64,000 nucleotides of DNA from Seramator thermalis (GTDB lineage Bacteria > Bacteroidota > Bacteroidia > Bacteroidales > Dysgonomonadaceae): the NCBI RefSeq assembly GCF_004138125.1, contig NZ_RXHS01000001.1:186001-250000 (forward strand). The letters are read 5' to 3'. Numbering within the stretch: the first letter of the stretch is position 1; the number at the start of each line of letters is the position of its first letter. The position numbers and the translations under genes were made by a program. A model generated the notes under the pieces. The model had not been told where the DNA came from and searched no databases. It saw nothing but the letters and a program-made list of their open reading frames with translations. Below are positions 54,973-63,888 of this stretch, in pieces.

Positions 54973-55003
54973 CAAAAGTAGCGTTTATTTTGTTTTTTGC
55001 AAA
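54973..55003 (-). promoter_or_regulatory. Promoter of the copper/silver efflux operon
   Basis: On the minus strand TTTG (55000-55003), 19 bases, then TACTTTTG (54973-54980) matches the Bacteroidetes consensus TTTG-N19-21-TAnnTTTG. It lies 52 bases before the first gene. The bases 55004-55248 upstream hold no gene and no recognised operator. Confidence 0.6.
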
Positions 55004-55248
55004 AATTGTGCTGTTTAAAATGATGAATTAGTGTCTGCCAAAAAACTCCCTGTTTTTTGAAAATGCAGAAACAAAAAAGTTGATTATTCATTTTTTCGTA
55101 GACCAAAATTTTATTTCCGACTAACTTTACAGGTTTTAACGATTAATCTTCAGTAAAAGTAACAAATTGTTACCAAAATGACATAGCGTTCTCTATAAGT
55201 TTTCACTTTCATTTTATTAATGAGCTGTATATTAAAATGTTGAAATGA

Positions 55249-55515
55249 TTAAGCTGCTTGTTTTATTTTTCCCTCTCTTTCAATTCGTAACAGCTCTGCT
55301 CCTATCTTGTGAAGGTTATAGGCGCAGACGCATATAACCACATATCGTTTGGAGTGGGCATAACCCTTGTCGGGACACCTGTCTGATCCCCTATGTTCCG
55401 GTTCGTTGATGTTCGACTCAATCGCACTGTGTCGATGGCGTGTTTTTCTAAACGCCCTTTCGCTCTCTTGTTCCTGCTCTTTGTGATTGAGCTCTCCCTT
55501 TTTTGGCATAACCAA
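55249..55515 (-). pseudogene. ISNCY-type transposase remnant (C-terminal fragment)
   Basis: 88 codons resembling the end of ISNCY/IS1182-like transposases: RHRHSAIESNINEPEHRG, DRCPDKGYAHSKRYV, CAYNLHKIGAELLRIERE. The upstream catalytic part is absent, and stop codons precede it, so it is a fragment. No end repeats were found. Confidence 0.7.
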
Positions 55516-55652
55516 ATGTTGGAATTTATTTAAAAAAATGTTTGGAGGAGTACGGATTTTTTCTCACAAAGTGTTTTTGTTCAAATTCCCCACCTCTTTA
55601 CCTCATTCATCTTCCCCGTCATCTCCCACTTATCTCTATCTTTCCTACGCTA

Positions 55653-55729
55653 TAGCTCCGACATAGCTCCGAGGCAACTCCATGTCAACTCCAAGTTAAC
55701 TCCATAGCAACTATCAAGCAACTATTACT
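55653..55729 (+). repeat. Seven 11-bp direct repeats upstream of the DUF6266 gene
   Basis: Units: TAGCTCCGACA, TAGCTCCGAGG, CAACTCCATGT, CAACTCCAAGT, TAACTCCATAG, CAACTATCAAG, CAACTATTACT. The shared core is (c/t)AACTCCA, with drift at both ends. The period is about one DNA turn. It lies just upstream of the likely promoter of the following gene. The rest of 55516-55652 is pyrimidine-rich with no gene. Confidence 0.75.
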
Positions 55730-55781
55730 TTTCAAAAAGTTAATGAAATTAAATAAATAAAGATAATGCTTTCATCGGCAC

Positions 55782-55789
55782 TATCTTTG
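55782..55789 (+). promoter_or_regulatory. Candidate -7 box for the DUF6266 gene
   Basis: TATCTTTG is a good match to TAnnTTTG, 37 bases before the ATG at 55827. A -33 TTTG is not visible; the repeats at 55653-55729 lie 53 bases farther upstream and could bind an activator. Confidence 0.45.
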
Positions 55790-55826
55790 TCTTATAGGTA
55801 ACCAATCGATCAAATTGAAAAAAATA

Positions 55827-56456
55827 ATGGCTAAATTCGAATCAAGTACTTTTGGCAAAATGTCCGGACGATTAGGCAAAGTAGTTGCGGTAAAACGCAA
55901 CGGGAAAAACTTCCTGCGCGAATATACCGTTCCGGCTAATCCACAAACGCTCAAACAACAGGCAAATCGTATGAAGTTCAGGTTTGTCAATCGCAGCCTG
56001 ACACCACTGCGCCAAGTCATCAAACGAGGCTATCTCGACACTCAGGCTTTCCCGAAAGTTTGCAGTAAAGTACTGAAAACGGCCGTCGAAGGTGAATATC
56101 CCGATTTCGCCATCGATTTTTCGAAGCTGCAACCGGCGGATGGTACTTTGCCGCCGGTGGAAATGGTTACGGCTGAAACCCGAAAAAGCACATCCGAAGT
56201 TATCGTCAAATGGCAAATCGCACCTGAAGCGCAATTACAAGGGAATGCAGACGACAAAATCTCGCTGGTGTTTTTTGACGAAGCAACAGGGTCATGTTTT
56301 TTTCACCAAAATATCGGTTCTCGCTCCGACCAAATGGTTACCGTATTGTTGCCCGAAACAAACAAAGAAAATCCTCTCCACTGTTGGGCTTATTTATCTA
56401 CAAGCAACGGCAACATGAATTCTTCGAGTGTATATATAGGGCAATTGAAATGGTAA
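55827..56456 (+). CDS. DUF6266-family protein, unknown function
   Basis: 209-aa protein recognised by its N-terminal pattern (MAKFESSTFGKMSGRLGKVV, then KNFLREYTVPANPQTLKQQ and RMKFRFVNRSLTPLR), characteristic of DUF6266, a family widespread in Bacteroidota without known function. No signal peptide; the C-terminal half looks beta-rich (SEVIVKWQIAPE, DDKISLVFFDEATGSC). ATG 55827 is preferred to the TTG at 55815. It stands alone, with 11-bp repeats on both sides that share a core, and next to a transposase remnant. Confidence 0.75.
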   Translation: MAKFESSTFGKMSGRLGKVVAVKRNGKNFLREYTVPANPQTLKQQANRMKFRFVNRSLTPLRQVIKRGYLDTQAFPKVCSKVLKTAVEGEYPDFAIDFSKLQPADGTLPPVEMVTAETRKSTSEVIVKWQIAPEAQLQGNADDKISLVFFDEATGSCFFHQNIGSRSDQMVTVLLPETNKENPLHCWAYLSTSNGNMNSSSVYIGQLKW

Positions 56457-56467
56457 AACCAAATTCG

Positions 56468-56500
56468 TACCAAGTCCATACCAACTCCATACCAAGTCCA
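56468..56500 (+). repeat. Three 11-bp direct repeats downstream of the DUF6266 gene
   Basis: TACCAAGTCCA, TACCAACTCCA, TACCAAGTCCA in tandem, 11 bases after the stop codon. The core CAA(C/G)TCCA is the same as in the upstream array. Confidence 0.75.
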
Positions 56501-56748
56501 AGTAGAATTTCGTGTATTCCGGCTAAAGATATCAGATGATGCTGTCAGGAAGATCAGCACCTGCGACTGCGAGACACTTTCACGGTGAATGCATTCGAAT
56601 TGGTATTTAACGATGGTATAACAGACAAGCACATCGGCAAAACCTCTATCATTTCGAGTTGAAATAAACTGCCTTTCCCCATTTTTATACGAAATTGGTG
56701 AGGAATGATGACCGCTCAATAATGGTTTTTTATTTGTTTTGAATAATT

Positions 56749-56780
56749 AAATCACCACCCACCAAAGGAGGTGGTGGTTT
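56749..56780 (+). terminator. Stem-loop between DUF6266 and gap
   Basis: An 11-bp stem (56749-56759 with 56770-56780, AAATCACCACC/GGTGGTGGTTT, one G-T pair) around 10 bases. It may end transcription from upstream; only a short T stretch follows. Confidence 0.5.
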
Positions 56781-56860
56781 AATATTTACACTAACTGCTT
56801 CGAAGTGATTATTTTTATACATTTTGACATGAATAATTTCGTTAAAAACAAAAGAAGTTG

Positions 56861-56868
56861 TATTTTTG
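56861..56868 (+). promoter_or_regulatory. Candidate -7 box of gap
   Basis: TATTTTTG fits TAnnTTTG, 58 bases before the ATG. The -33 region is AT-rich with no clear TTTG. Confidence 0.45.
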
Positions 56869-56914
56869 TAACTCAATAAAAAAGATAGTATTTAGGAACA
56901 CTTTTAACAAATAA

Positions 56915-57931
<1,017 letters not shown>

Positions 57932-57952
57932 TCCGGATTTTCACATACAACT

Positions 57953-57990
57953 AAAACAAAAAGCGCCTTTCGAAAGGCGCTTTTTGTTTT
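57953..57990. terminator. Bidirectional terminator: perfect 38-bp palindrome
   Basis: Left half 57953-57971 and right half 57972-57990 are exact reverse complements (19 bp each), with core AAGCGCCTTTCGAAAGGCGC, flanked by A and T runs. It lies between the convergent gap and aldo/keto reductase genes and serves both. Confidence 0.9.
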
Positions 57991-58009
57991 TTATCCGTTG
58001 TAAACTATT

Positions 58010-59023
58010 TTATTGCCTTTCTTGTGTTTGCATATTAAGCATCCAACCCGGATATTCGGGACGCAATTCGCTTACAGCATTCAATTGCGACAGCTCTTCA
58101 GCGGACAATTTCACATCTGCCGATTTCAAATTATCCGTCAATTGTTCCGGTTTTTTGGAGCCAACAATCACGGATGTTACCACAGGTTGATGGAGCAACC
58201 ATGCCAAAGCGATCTGAGCCACCGACACCTGTTTATTTTGAGCAATTGTCTGCATGACGTCAATAATGTCGTAAGCTTTTTCCTTATCGATAGGCGGAAA
58301 GTCGTAGTTGGCACGACGCCCTTCGGTATCCGCATTCTGACGGGTATATTTTCCACTCAAGAAACCACCTGCCAGCGGACTCCATACCAACAATCCCATT
58401 TTCTGATCAAGCAGCAGCGGAACAATTTCGCGTTCCAGGTCACGACCTGCTATTGTATAGTAAGCCTGCAGTGAAACAAATTTCGACAAATGTTGCTGTG
58501 CCGAAATTCCCAATGCTTTCATAATCTGCCAGGCGGCCAAGTTGCTGCAACCAATGTAACGAACTTTACCGCTTTTTACCAGTATGTCAAGCGTTTCGAG
58601 TGTCTCTTCCATCGGAGTTTGCGGATCAAAACCATGAATCTGATACAAATCGATATAGTCCGTCTGCAGACGTCGCAAACTATCCTCAACCTGCTGCATA
58701 ATGTGTTTACGACTCAAACCCACATCGTTCGGGCCTTCACCCATCATGCCGCGCACTTTGGTTGCAATCACCAAATCATAACGCTTCAGCCCCAGCTCCC
58801 GAATAGCATTTCCGGTCAATTGTTCGCTCAGTCCAAAGCTGTAAATATTTGCCGTATCAATAAAATTGACACCGGCATCCACCGCAATTTTAATCAATTG
58901 TTTTGCCTCTTCCAGTGGAAGTGAACCGATGGCAGTCCACATACCCTGTCCACCAAATGTCATGGTTCCCAGGCACAATTCGGAAACCTTCAATCCCGTA
59001 TTACCCAATAATTTGTACTTCAT
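58010..59023 (-). CDS. Aldo/keto reductase
   Basis: 337-aa NADPH-dependent oxidoreductase with a TIM barrel. The catalytic tetrad is seen in GVNFIDTANIYSFGLSEQ (Asp, Tyr), LVIATKVRG (Lys) and YIDLYQIHGFD (His). The C-terminus carries the coenzyme-binding VIVGSKKPEQLTDNL. Members of this subgroup reduce a range of sugars and aldehydes; the true substrate is unknown. Confidence 0.92.
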   Translation of the reverse strand: MKYKLLGNTGLKVSELCLGTMTFGGQGMWTAIGSLPLEEAKQLIKIAVDAGVNFIDTANIYSFGLSEQLTGNAIRELGLKRYDLVIATKVRGMMGEGPNDVGLSRKHIMQQVEDSLRRLQTDYIDLYQIHGFDPQTPMEETLETLDILVKSGKVRYIGCSNLAAWQIMKALGISAQQHLSKFVSLQAYYTIAGRDLEREIVPLLLDQKMGLLVWSPLAGGFLSGKYTRQNADTEGRRANYDFPPIDKEKAYDIIDVMQTIAQNKQVSVAQIALAWLLHQPVVTSVIVGSKKPEQLTDNLKSADVKLSAEELSQLNAVSELRPEYPGWMLNMQTQERQ

Positions 59024-59339
59024 AAACTTAAATTTAGAATTTCTACTCTGTCCTTTTTGATTTTATACTTTCGAAGAAATTGTGATTTTTACCCTCTTAA
59101 AACAAACAGGAATGGAGGAATGTTCGCCCGCTATCCTGAAATTTTTCCGAATAACTCGCAAAAAAGCATCATCGGAAAGCTAAGTTCAAGTTAGAAATGC
59201 CAACAAACGTTGCATCGACAAAATCACGGTGAAAGTTAACGGCAAAGAAGTAAAATCGATGTCGCTCGTCACGCGAAGCTCCACTGCATCTCATATTATC
59301 AAAATCAGCCTCATTAGAATATTATCGAAGACAAAATCG
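59024..59339. other. Intergenic region with a possible decayed coding fragment
   Basis: In the plus frame around 59200-59285 a short peptide IDKITVKVNGKEVKSMSLV resembles part of a coding sequence, but stops and lack of a start surround it and no family is recognised. Nothing else is seen here. Confidence 0.3.
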
Positions 59340-60662
59340 CTATAAAAAAGGTACAGCTTTTTCGAGATGAACCGAATGCGAGCCTTTGAGCAAAATGTAA
59401 TATCCCTTGAGCGGTTTTTTTTGCAGCTCATCACACAATTCGGCGACGGACGAAAAACAGTTTCCATTCATCCACTGCCTTAGCGATTCGTCACCATCGG
59501 TCAACGTTTTGAAGATGTTGCCCACCAGATAAACTTTTTCGAATTGTTGCGAAGCAATAAAATTCACCAGCTTTTGATGCTCCTCCAGACTAATATTGCC
59601 TAACTCGCTCATTTCGCCAATGATGACGGCTTTGGGCAAAGACGTAGGGATTTTCACAAAAAAATCCATTGCAGCCATCATGCTGGTAGGATTGGCATTG
59701 TAGGCATCCACGATGAGATCGTTGTACTCGGTGCGTTCGAATTGCGAACGGTTATTTTTCGGCTGATAGGCTTCGAGAGCATCGCTGATGCTGTCGGCAT
59801 TGATGCCGAAATACTTGCCGATGGCCACTGCCGCAAGTGCATTGTCGAAGTTGTACTCGCCCACCAGATGGGTTTTCACGTGATGGGGATGCTCGAAAAA
59901 GTTCCAGTCGAATTCGAGAAAGGGCGTTTCGGACGAAAGCGTGCCCGAGGCAAACAAATCGAGATTATTGCGCCCGTAAAGAAGGCGATCCATCCCTTCG
60001 GACATTTCGAGCAACATTTCGTTGTCGGCATTCACAAAAACCTTCCCGTCATGTTCGCGAATGAAATCATAGAGCTCGCCTTTGGTTTTTTTTACGTTTT
60101 CAAACGATCCGAATCCCTCGATATGCGCTTTGCCGATGTTGGTAATCAGCCCGAAATTGGGCTCGGCTATGGCACACAGTTGCGCAATTTCGCCGGGATG
60201 GCTTGCCCCCATTTCCACAACGCCTATCTCGTGCTCGTGCTTCATCAACAAAAGAGTGAGCGGCACACCGATGTGATTATTGAAATTTCCCTGCGTGAAA
60301 GCCACCTTAAACTCTTTCGAAAGAATGGCCGAAACCAATTCCTTAGTAGTGGTTTTGCCATTGGTGCCTGTGATGCCGATGATGGGAATTTTGAGCTTGC
60401 GCCGATGATGATTGGCAAGCTTTTGCAAGGATTCGAGGACATTGTCCACCATGATGATGTGATCGTTGCCCTCCAAAGCCTCGTCGCGCTCGTCAACTAC
60501 GGCGTAAGCGCAACCTTGCTGCAAGGCATTCAGGGCAAAACGATTGCCATTGAATTTGTCGCCTTTGAGTGCAAAAAATATAGAGCCCGCAGGACAGTTG
60601 CGCGAATCGGTGGTGACGATCGGATGTTGGATGTAAATATCGTATAGAGCAGGTATATCCAT
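59340..60662 (-). CDS. murF: UDP-N-acetylmuramoyl-tripeptide--D-alanyl-D-alanine ligase
   Basis: 440-aa cytosolic Mur ligase that adds D-Ala-D-Ala in peptidoglycan synthesis. It begins with a UDP-binding domain (VTTDSRNCPAGSIFFALKG), then the ATP site GITGTNGKTTTKELV, the central domain and the C-terminal Rossmann domain (VDAYNANPTSMMAAMD, IIGEMSELG). ATG 60662 (MDIPALYD) is preferred over a TTG at 60677. The upstream pepC stops 15 bases before it. Confidence 0.95.
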   Translation of the reverse strand: MDIPALYDIYIQHPIVTTDSRNCPAGSIFFALKGDKFNGNRFALNALQQGCAYAVVDERDEALEGNDHIIMVDNVLESLQKLANHHRRKLKIPIIGITGTNGKTTTKELVSAILSKEFKVAFTQGNFNNHIGVPLTLLLMKHEHEIGVVEMGASHPGEIAQLCAIAEPNFGLITNIGKAHIEGFGSFENVKKTKGELYDFIREHDGKVFVNADNEMLLEMSEGMDRLLYGRNNLDLFASGTLSSETPFLEFDWNFFEHPHHVKTHLVGEYNFDNALAAVAIGKYFGINADSISDALEAYQPKNNRSQFERTEYNDLIVDAYNANPTSMMAAMDFFVKIPTSLPKAVIIGEMSELGNISLEEHQKLVNFIASQQFEKVYLVGNIFKTLTDGDESLRQWMNGNCFSSVAELCDELQKKPLKGYYILLKGSHSVHLEKAVPFL

Positions 60663-60677
60663 GCTGTTTGCTGCCAA

Positions 60678-61856
60678 TTACAAACCGAGTTTTTTGGAAA
60701 CAGAAGCCGGAAGTGCTTTTTTGTTGACAACGGCACTCAGCGTTTTGTAACGGACAAAAGCTTCGGAAACATACCAGATTCCTTTGTAAGGTCCAGTTTC
60801 GCCCCACGAATTTTTCACCATATAGTATTTGTTGCCGTTTTGATCTTTGGCAATGCCATAAATTTGCATTCCGTGATCGTCTGTCGTCTGAAAATTATCG
60901 AAAGCCTCCTGTCGCGTTTCCTGTGTAACGGTTTTTTCCTTCAGCATTTCCTTCCCGATTTTGTCGCGAAGCGCATTGGTTTTTTCGCGAGGCGAAAGTC
61001 CCAACCATTTGGCTTGATCGCTTCCGGCATTTTCGGGAGCATTTTCATCGGGTACGATTGCAATTCCTTCGCGCGAAAAACCGGCTTCGCTCACGTCGGA
61101 AGCCCAAGCCACCGTGTAGCCGTTGTTGATGGCATTGTCGATGGTTTCAATCAGTTCGTCCAACGGAAGATTGTACGAATTAGCCCAACGCCAGTTGTCG
61201 GGCACTTCGATGGCGAATTTGGTATAAAAAGGATGATGGGTGAACGAGGTAATCGAAACATAATCATTTTGGTTCAAGCCCAACATTTTTGCGAAACTTT
61301 GAGGCGTGTATTGTTTGCCCTCATAAGTAAATGTGTCGGGCGTGTTTCCGAGATAAGCATCGAGAATCCCGCTAAATCCGTTGAACCAGGCAGTGGTCAA
61401 CGAATTGCTTTCCGCGATGCCTTTAATATATCCGCTCAGGGCTTTATCCATTTCGCTGTGGTTGTGCGTTTCCGAGCCATAATTTAAACCGGTATACACC
61501 GAATTGGGAACCAATCCGTAGTCGTCAATCGACTCGATGACATCGGCAAACGATCCGCCAGGGCCGAAATTGAGACTGCCATGCAATCGGGTATATTTTT
61601 TGGCCTTATCTTCATAATTTTTCCGGACAGTGTACATTTCGGACAAATCGTAGGTTCCTTTTCCCTGCCTGAGAAGTTCCGATTCCAAAAAACCAAGTCC
61701 CGAAAAACACCAGCATGTACCCGTGCTATTTTGATTTTTGACGGAAGTAATCGGATTTTCTTTTACGACAGTAAATGTGTAAGCTTCGGTTTTTTGCTGA
61801 GCCATCAGCATCACAGAGCATAACAAAAGCGCGCTGAATAAAGTTAACCTTTTCAT
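60678..61856 (-). CDS. pepC: Secreted C1-family cysteine peptidase (bleomycin hydrolase / PepC-like)
   Basis: 392-aa papain-fold peptidase with a signal peptide (cleavage near LMAQ). Active-site residues: the oxyanion Gln42 and nucleophile Cys48 in KNQNSTGTCWCFSG, the His in TDDHGMQIYGI, the Asn in VKNSWGETG. The family is a C1B aminopeptidase; here it is exported, unlike the cytosolic lactobacillal PepC. It lies 15 bases before murF and shares its strand. Confidence 0.9.
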   Translation of the reverse strand: MKRLTLFSALLLCSVMLMAQQKTEAYTFTVVKENPITSVKNQNSTGTCWCFSGLGFLESELLRQGKGTYDLSEMYTVRKNYEDKAKKYTRLHGSLNFGPGGSFADVIESIDDYGLVPNSVYTGLNYGSETHNHSEMDKALSGYIKGIAESNSLTTAWFNGFSGILDAYLGNTPDTFTYEGKQYTPQSFAKMLGLNQNDYVSITSFTHHPFYTKFAIEVPDNWRWANSYNLPLDELIETIDNAINNGYTVAWASDVSEAGFSREGIAIVPDENAPENAGSDQAKWLGLSPREKTNALRDKIGKEMLKEKTVTQETRQEAFDNFQTTDDHGMQIYGIAKDQNGNKYYMVKNSWGETGPYKGIWYVSEAFVRYKTLSAVVNKKALPASVSKKLGL

Positions 61857-61910
61857 AATGAGTGTTATCTTAAATAATAAATAAGTAATTGACTTGTAAC
61901 TATTGTTTCA

Positions 61911-61918
61911 CAAAGATA
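61911..61918 (-). promoter_or_regulatory. Candidate -7 box of pepC-murF
   Basis: TATCTTTG on the minus strand, 54 bases before the pepC ATG at 61856. No clear -33. Confidence 0.4.
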
Positions 61919-62017
61919 GCCAAAAGGAAAATATTATTCAGGATTTTAGGTTTGATAAATACTTAAAAAGCAAAAATACTCTTAACTTTACGGACGAAAT
62001 ATTAATACTTGATTGTT

Positions 62018-62479
62018 ATGGACGAACTGAAACCCCGAAGCAACAGAAAGAAAAAATTTCTTGGCTGGGCTACTTTTATCATAATATTGGCATTGGGAAT
62101 CTTTGTTTACGTACGTTTTTATTACGTATTCGGCACCGGCGTGAAGTCGGGCGAACTCAATTATCTCGTTTATAAAGGTGTGATCTTCAAAACCTACGAA
62201 GGGAAACTCATTCAGTCGGGTTTTCGGGCCGAAAAATCGAGTGGTTTGCAATCGAATCAGTTCGAATTTTCGGTGGTGGATAAGGCAATTGCCGAAAAGC
62301 TCATGCTTGCCGGGGGGAAAAATGTTCAGCTTCACTACAAAGAGTATTTTGCGCCCCTTCCGTGGCGGGGATACACGAAATACATTGTGGACAGCATCAT
62401 CGACATCCGGGAACCTCAACCGATTCAGGAAATTCCATATCCTTATCAGGATAGTTTTCAGCCTGCCCCCGGACAATGA
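62018..62479 (+). CDS. Membrane-anchored conserved hypothetical protein
   Basis: 153-aa protein with a basic N-terminus (RSNRKKKFLGW), one transmembrane helix (ATFIIILALGIFVYVRFYYV) and a soluble beta-rich remainder outside the cytoplasm (KSGELNYLVYKGVIFKTYEG). Similar proteins occur widely in Bacteroidales; function unknown. ATG 62018 is preferred to the TTG at 62009. Its stop overlaps the rnhA start by 4 bases. Confidence 0.75.
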   Translation: MDELKPRSNRKKKFLGWATFIIILALGIFVYVRFYYVFGTGVKSGELNYLVYKGVIFKTYEGKLIQSGFRAEKSSGLQSNQFEFSVVDKAIAEKLMLAGGKNVQLHYKEYFAPLPWRGYTKYIVDSIIDIREPQPIQEIPYPYQDSFQPAPGQ

Positions 62480-63099
62480 AGAAGCAAAAATATTATGTCG
62501 TATGGCAGGGCGTGAAACCCGGTATATACACATCGTGGGAAGCATGTAAGGCTCAAGTATCGGGTTTCGAAAACGCGCGATACAAGTCGTTCGAGTCGGA
62601 AGAAGAAGCGCAAAAAGCCTTTGCAGATAATCCATGGAAACATATCGGCCTCAAGAAAAGAACTCGTCCTGCTTTCCTACCCTCTTCTGCCGAAATCATT
62701 GCGGAAAGCATAGCCGTAGATGCAGCCTGCAGCGGTAATCCCGGACGAATGGAATATCGCGGTGTTTATGTTGCCGACGGCACCGAAATATTCCACGTAG
62801 GCCCGTTCGAAGACGGTACCAACAATATCGGAGAATTTTTGGGTATTGTTCATGCGCTTGCGCTTCTGGCGCAAAAGAAGAGCAATTTACCGATTTATTC
62901 GGACAGCGTGAATGCCATCAAATGGGTAGAACGCAAAAAATGCAACACCAAGCTCAAAGAAACACCCCGAAACCAAATCATTTTCGACTTGATAGCCCGA
63001 GCCGAAAAATGGTTGAACGAAAACAGCTACTCCAATCCGATTTTGAAATGGCAAACCGAGATTTGGGGAGAAATCCCGGCCGATTTCGGCAGAAAATAA
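62476..63099 (+). CDS. rnhA: Ribonuclease H with N-terminal RHBD domain
   Basis: 207-aa enzyme that degrades RNA in RNA-DNA hybrids. An N-terminal hybrid-binding (caulimovirus viroplasmin-like) domain (KYYVVWQGVKPGIYTSWEA) precedes the RNase H domain with catalytic acids in SIAVDAACSGNPG, NNIGEFLGIVHAL and PIYSDSVNAIKWV. ATGA overlap with the preceding gene points to translational coupling. It is convergent with tatD. Confidence 0.93.
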   Translation: MKKQKYYVVWQGVKPGIYTSWEACKAQVSGFENARYKSFESEEEAQKAFADNPWKHIGLKKRTRPAFLPSSAEIIAESIAVDAACSGNPGRMEYRGVYVADGTEIFHVGPFEDGTNNIGEFLGIVHALALLAQKKSNLPIYSDSVNAIKWVERKKCNTKLKETPRNQIIFDLIARAEKWLNENSYSNPILKWQTEIWGEIPADFGRK

Positions 63100-63169
63100 A
63101 AACTCACGCCGTTGGTTGCAGCATGAGTCTTTATTATTAATTTGGTGAAAAAACAATGCAATTTGTTTT

Positions 63170-63877
63170 TTATTCTTCCTGTACTTCTTTCATCTCCTCC
63201 GGATCGAATGGTTTGGGTGGTTGCAGTGTTGGAAAGATACGATGAACATTTTGTGCAATCCTGTCAGCAAAATCTTCAAGATTCATATTCAATGCCAGAG
63301 CAGCCTGCATATAAATGTCGCGTATATCCATTTCGTCTTCGTCGGTTTCGCAAAACAGAGAGTCTAACGGAATCAAAGCGAGCGATTCGATATTGATTTT
63401 ATCACCCACGGAAAACATAAATCCCTCCTTGATCAATCTTTTAGTAAGCTCCGGATTACTGCGGTAACCGTGAATAATCCAGGGTTGCGATGGCTGTGAT
63501 TGCCGGCGAACGCGAATGAGCTCGTCCCATGCTTTCACGCAATGTATTATGAGAGGTTTCTTGAGTGATTCGGACAATGCGATATGTTTCTCAAACACAG
63601 GAATCTGAATGTCGTATGACGGTCCTTTCAGTTTATCGATACCCGTTTCTCCGATAGCTACAATGCGTGGATCAGTCGCTATTTCGGTCAAATATTGCAT
63701 TTGAAAATCGCTATCTTCTGAGTACCAGGGATGGATTCCGCATGAAAAAGCATGTCGGTGATAAGATTCTTTTGCTACTTCAAATTCCAAAGGATAAACA
63801 TCGAGGATACACGAGTGATAGGGGTCATCATTGTCCTCTAAAAAAACTTGGTGAGTATGTACGTCATAAAGTTCCAT
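63170..63877 (-). CDS. TatD-family metal-dependent hydrolase
   Basis: 235-aa TIM-barrel nuclease-like hydrolase. Metal-binding residues are in YDVHTHQ (His-x-His), AIGETGIDKL (Glu), PLIIHCVKAWDEL (His), WIIHGYRSNP (His) and FCETDEDEM (Asp). It is downstream of yidD on the same strand by 11 bases, as in other Bacteroidales. Confidence 0.92.
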   Translation of the reverse strand: MELYDVHTHQVFLEDNDDPYHSCILDVYPLEFEVAKESYHRHAFSCGIHPWYSEDSDFQMQYLTEIATDPRIVAIGETGIDKLKGPSYDIQIPVFEKHIALSESLKKPLIIHCVKAWDELIRVRRQSQPSQPWIIHGYRSNPELTKRLIKEGFMFSVGDKINIESLALIPLDSLFCETDEDEMDIRDIYMQAALALNMNLEDFADRIAQNVHRIFPTLQPPKPFDPEEMKEVQEE

Positions 63878-63888
63878 AGTGTGTCTTG

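Noticed and set aside
55653-55729. 11-bp repeats as replication iterons
   Set aside because: No replication initiator, DnaA boxes or AT-rich melting region beside them, and the next gene is not a Rep protein.
56390-56719. 109-codon open frame on the minus strand between DUF6266 and gap
   Set aside because: It overlaps the end of DUF6266 and the 11-bp repeats; no start signal and no recognisable family.
59742-60647. 301-codon open frame antisense to murF
   Set aside because: murF has all Mur-ligase motifs; the opposite frame is rich in His and Phe, typical of a shadow.
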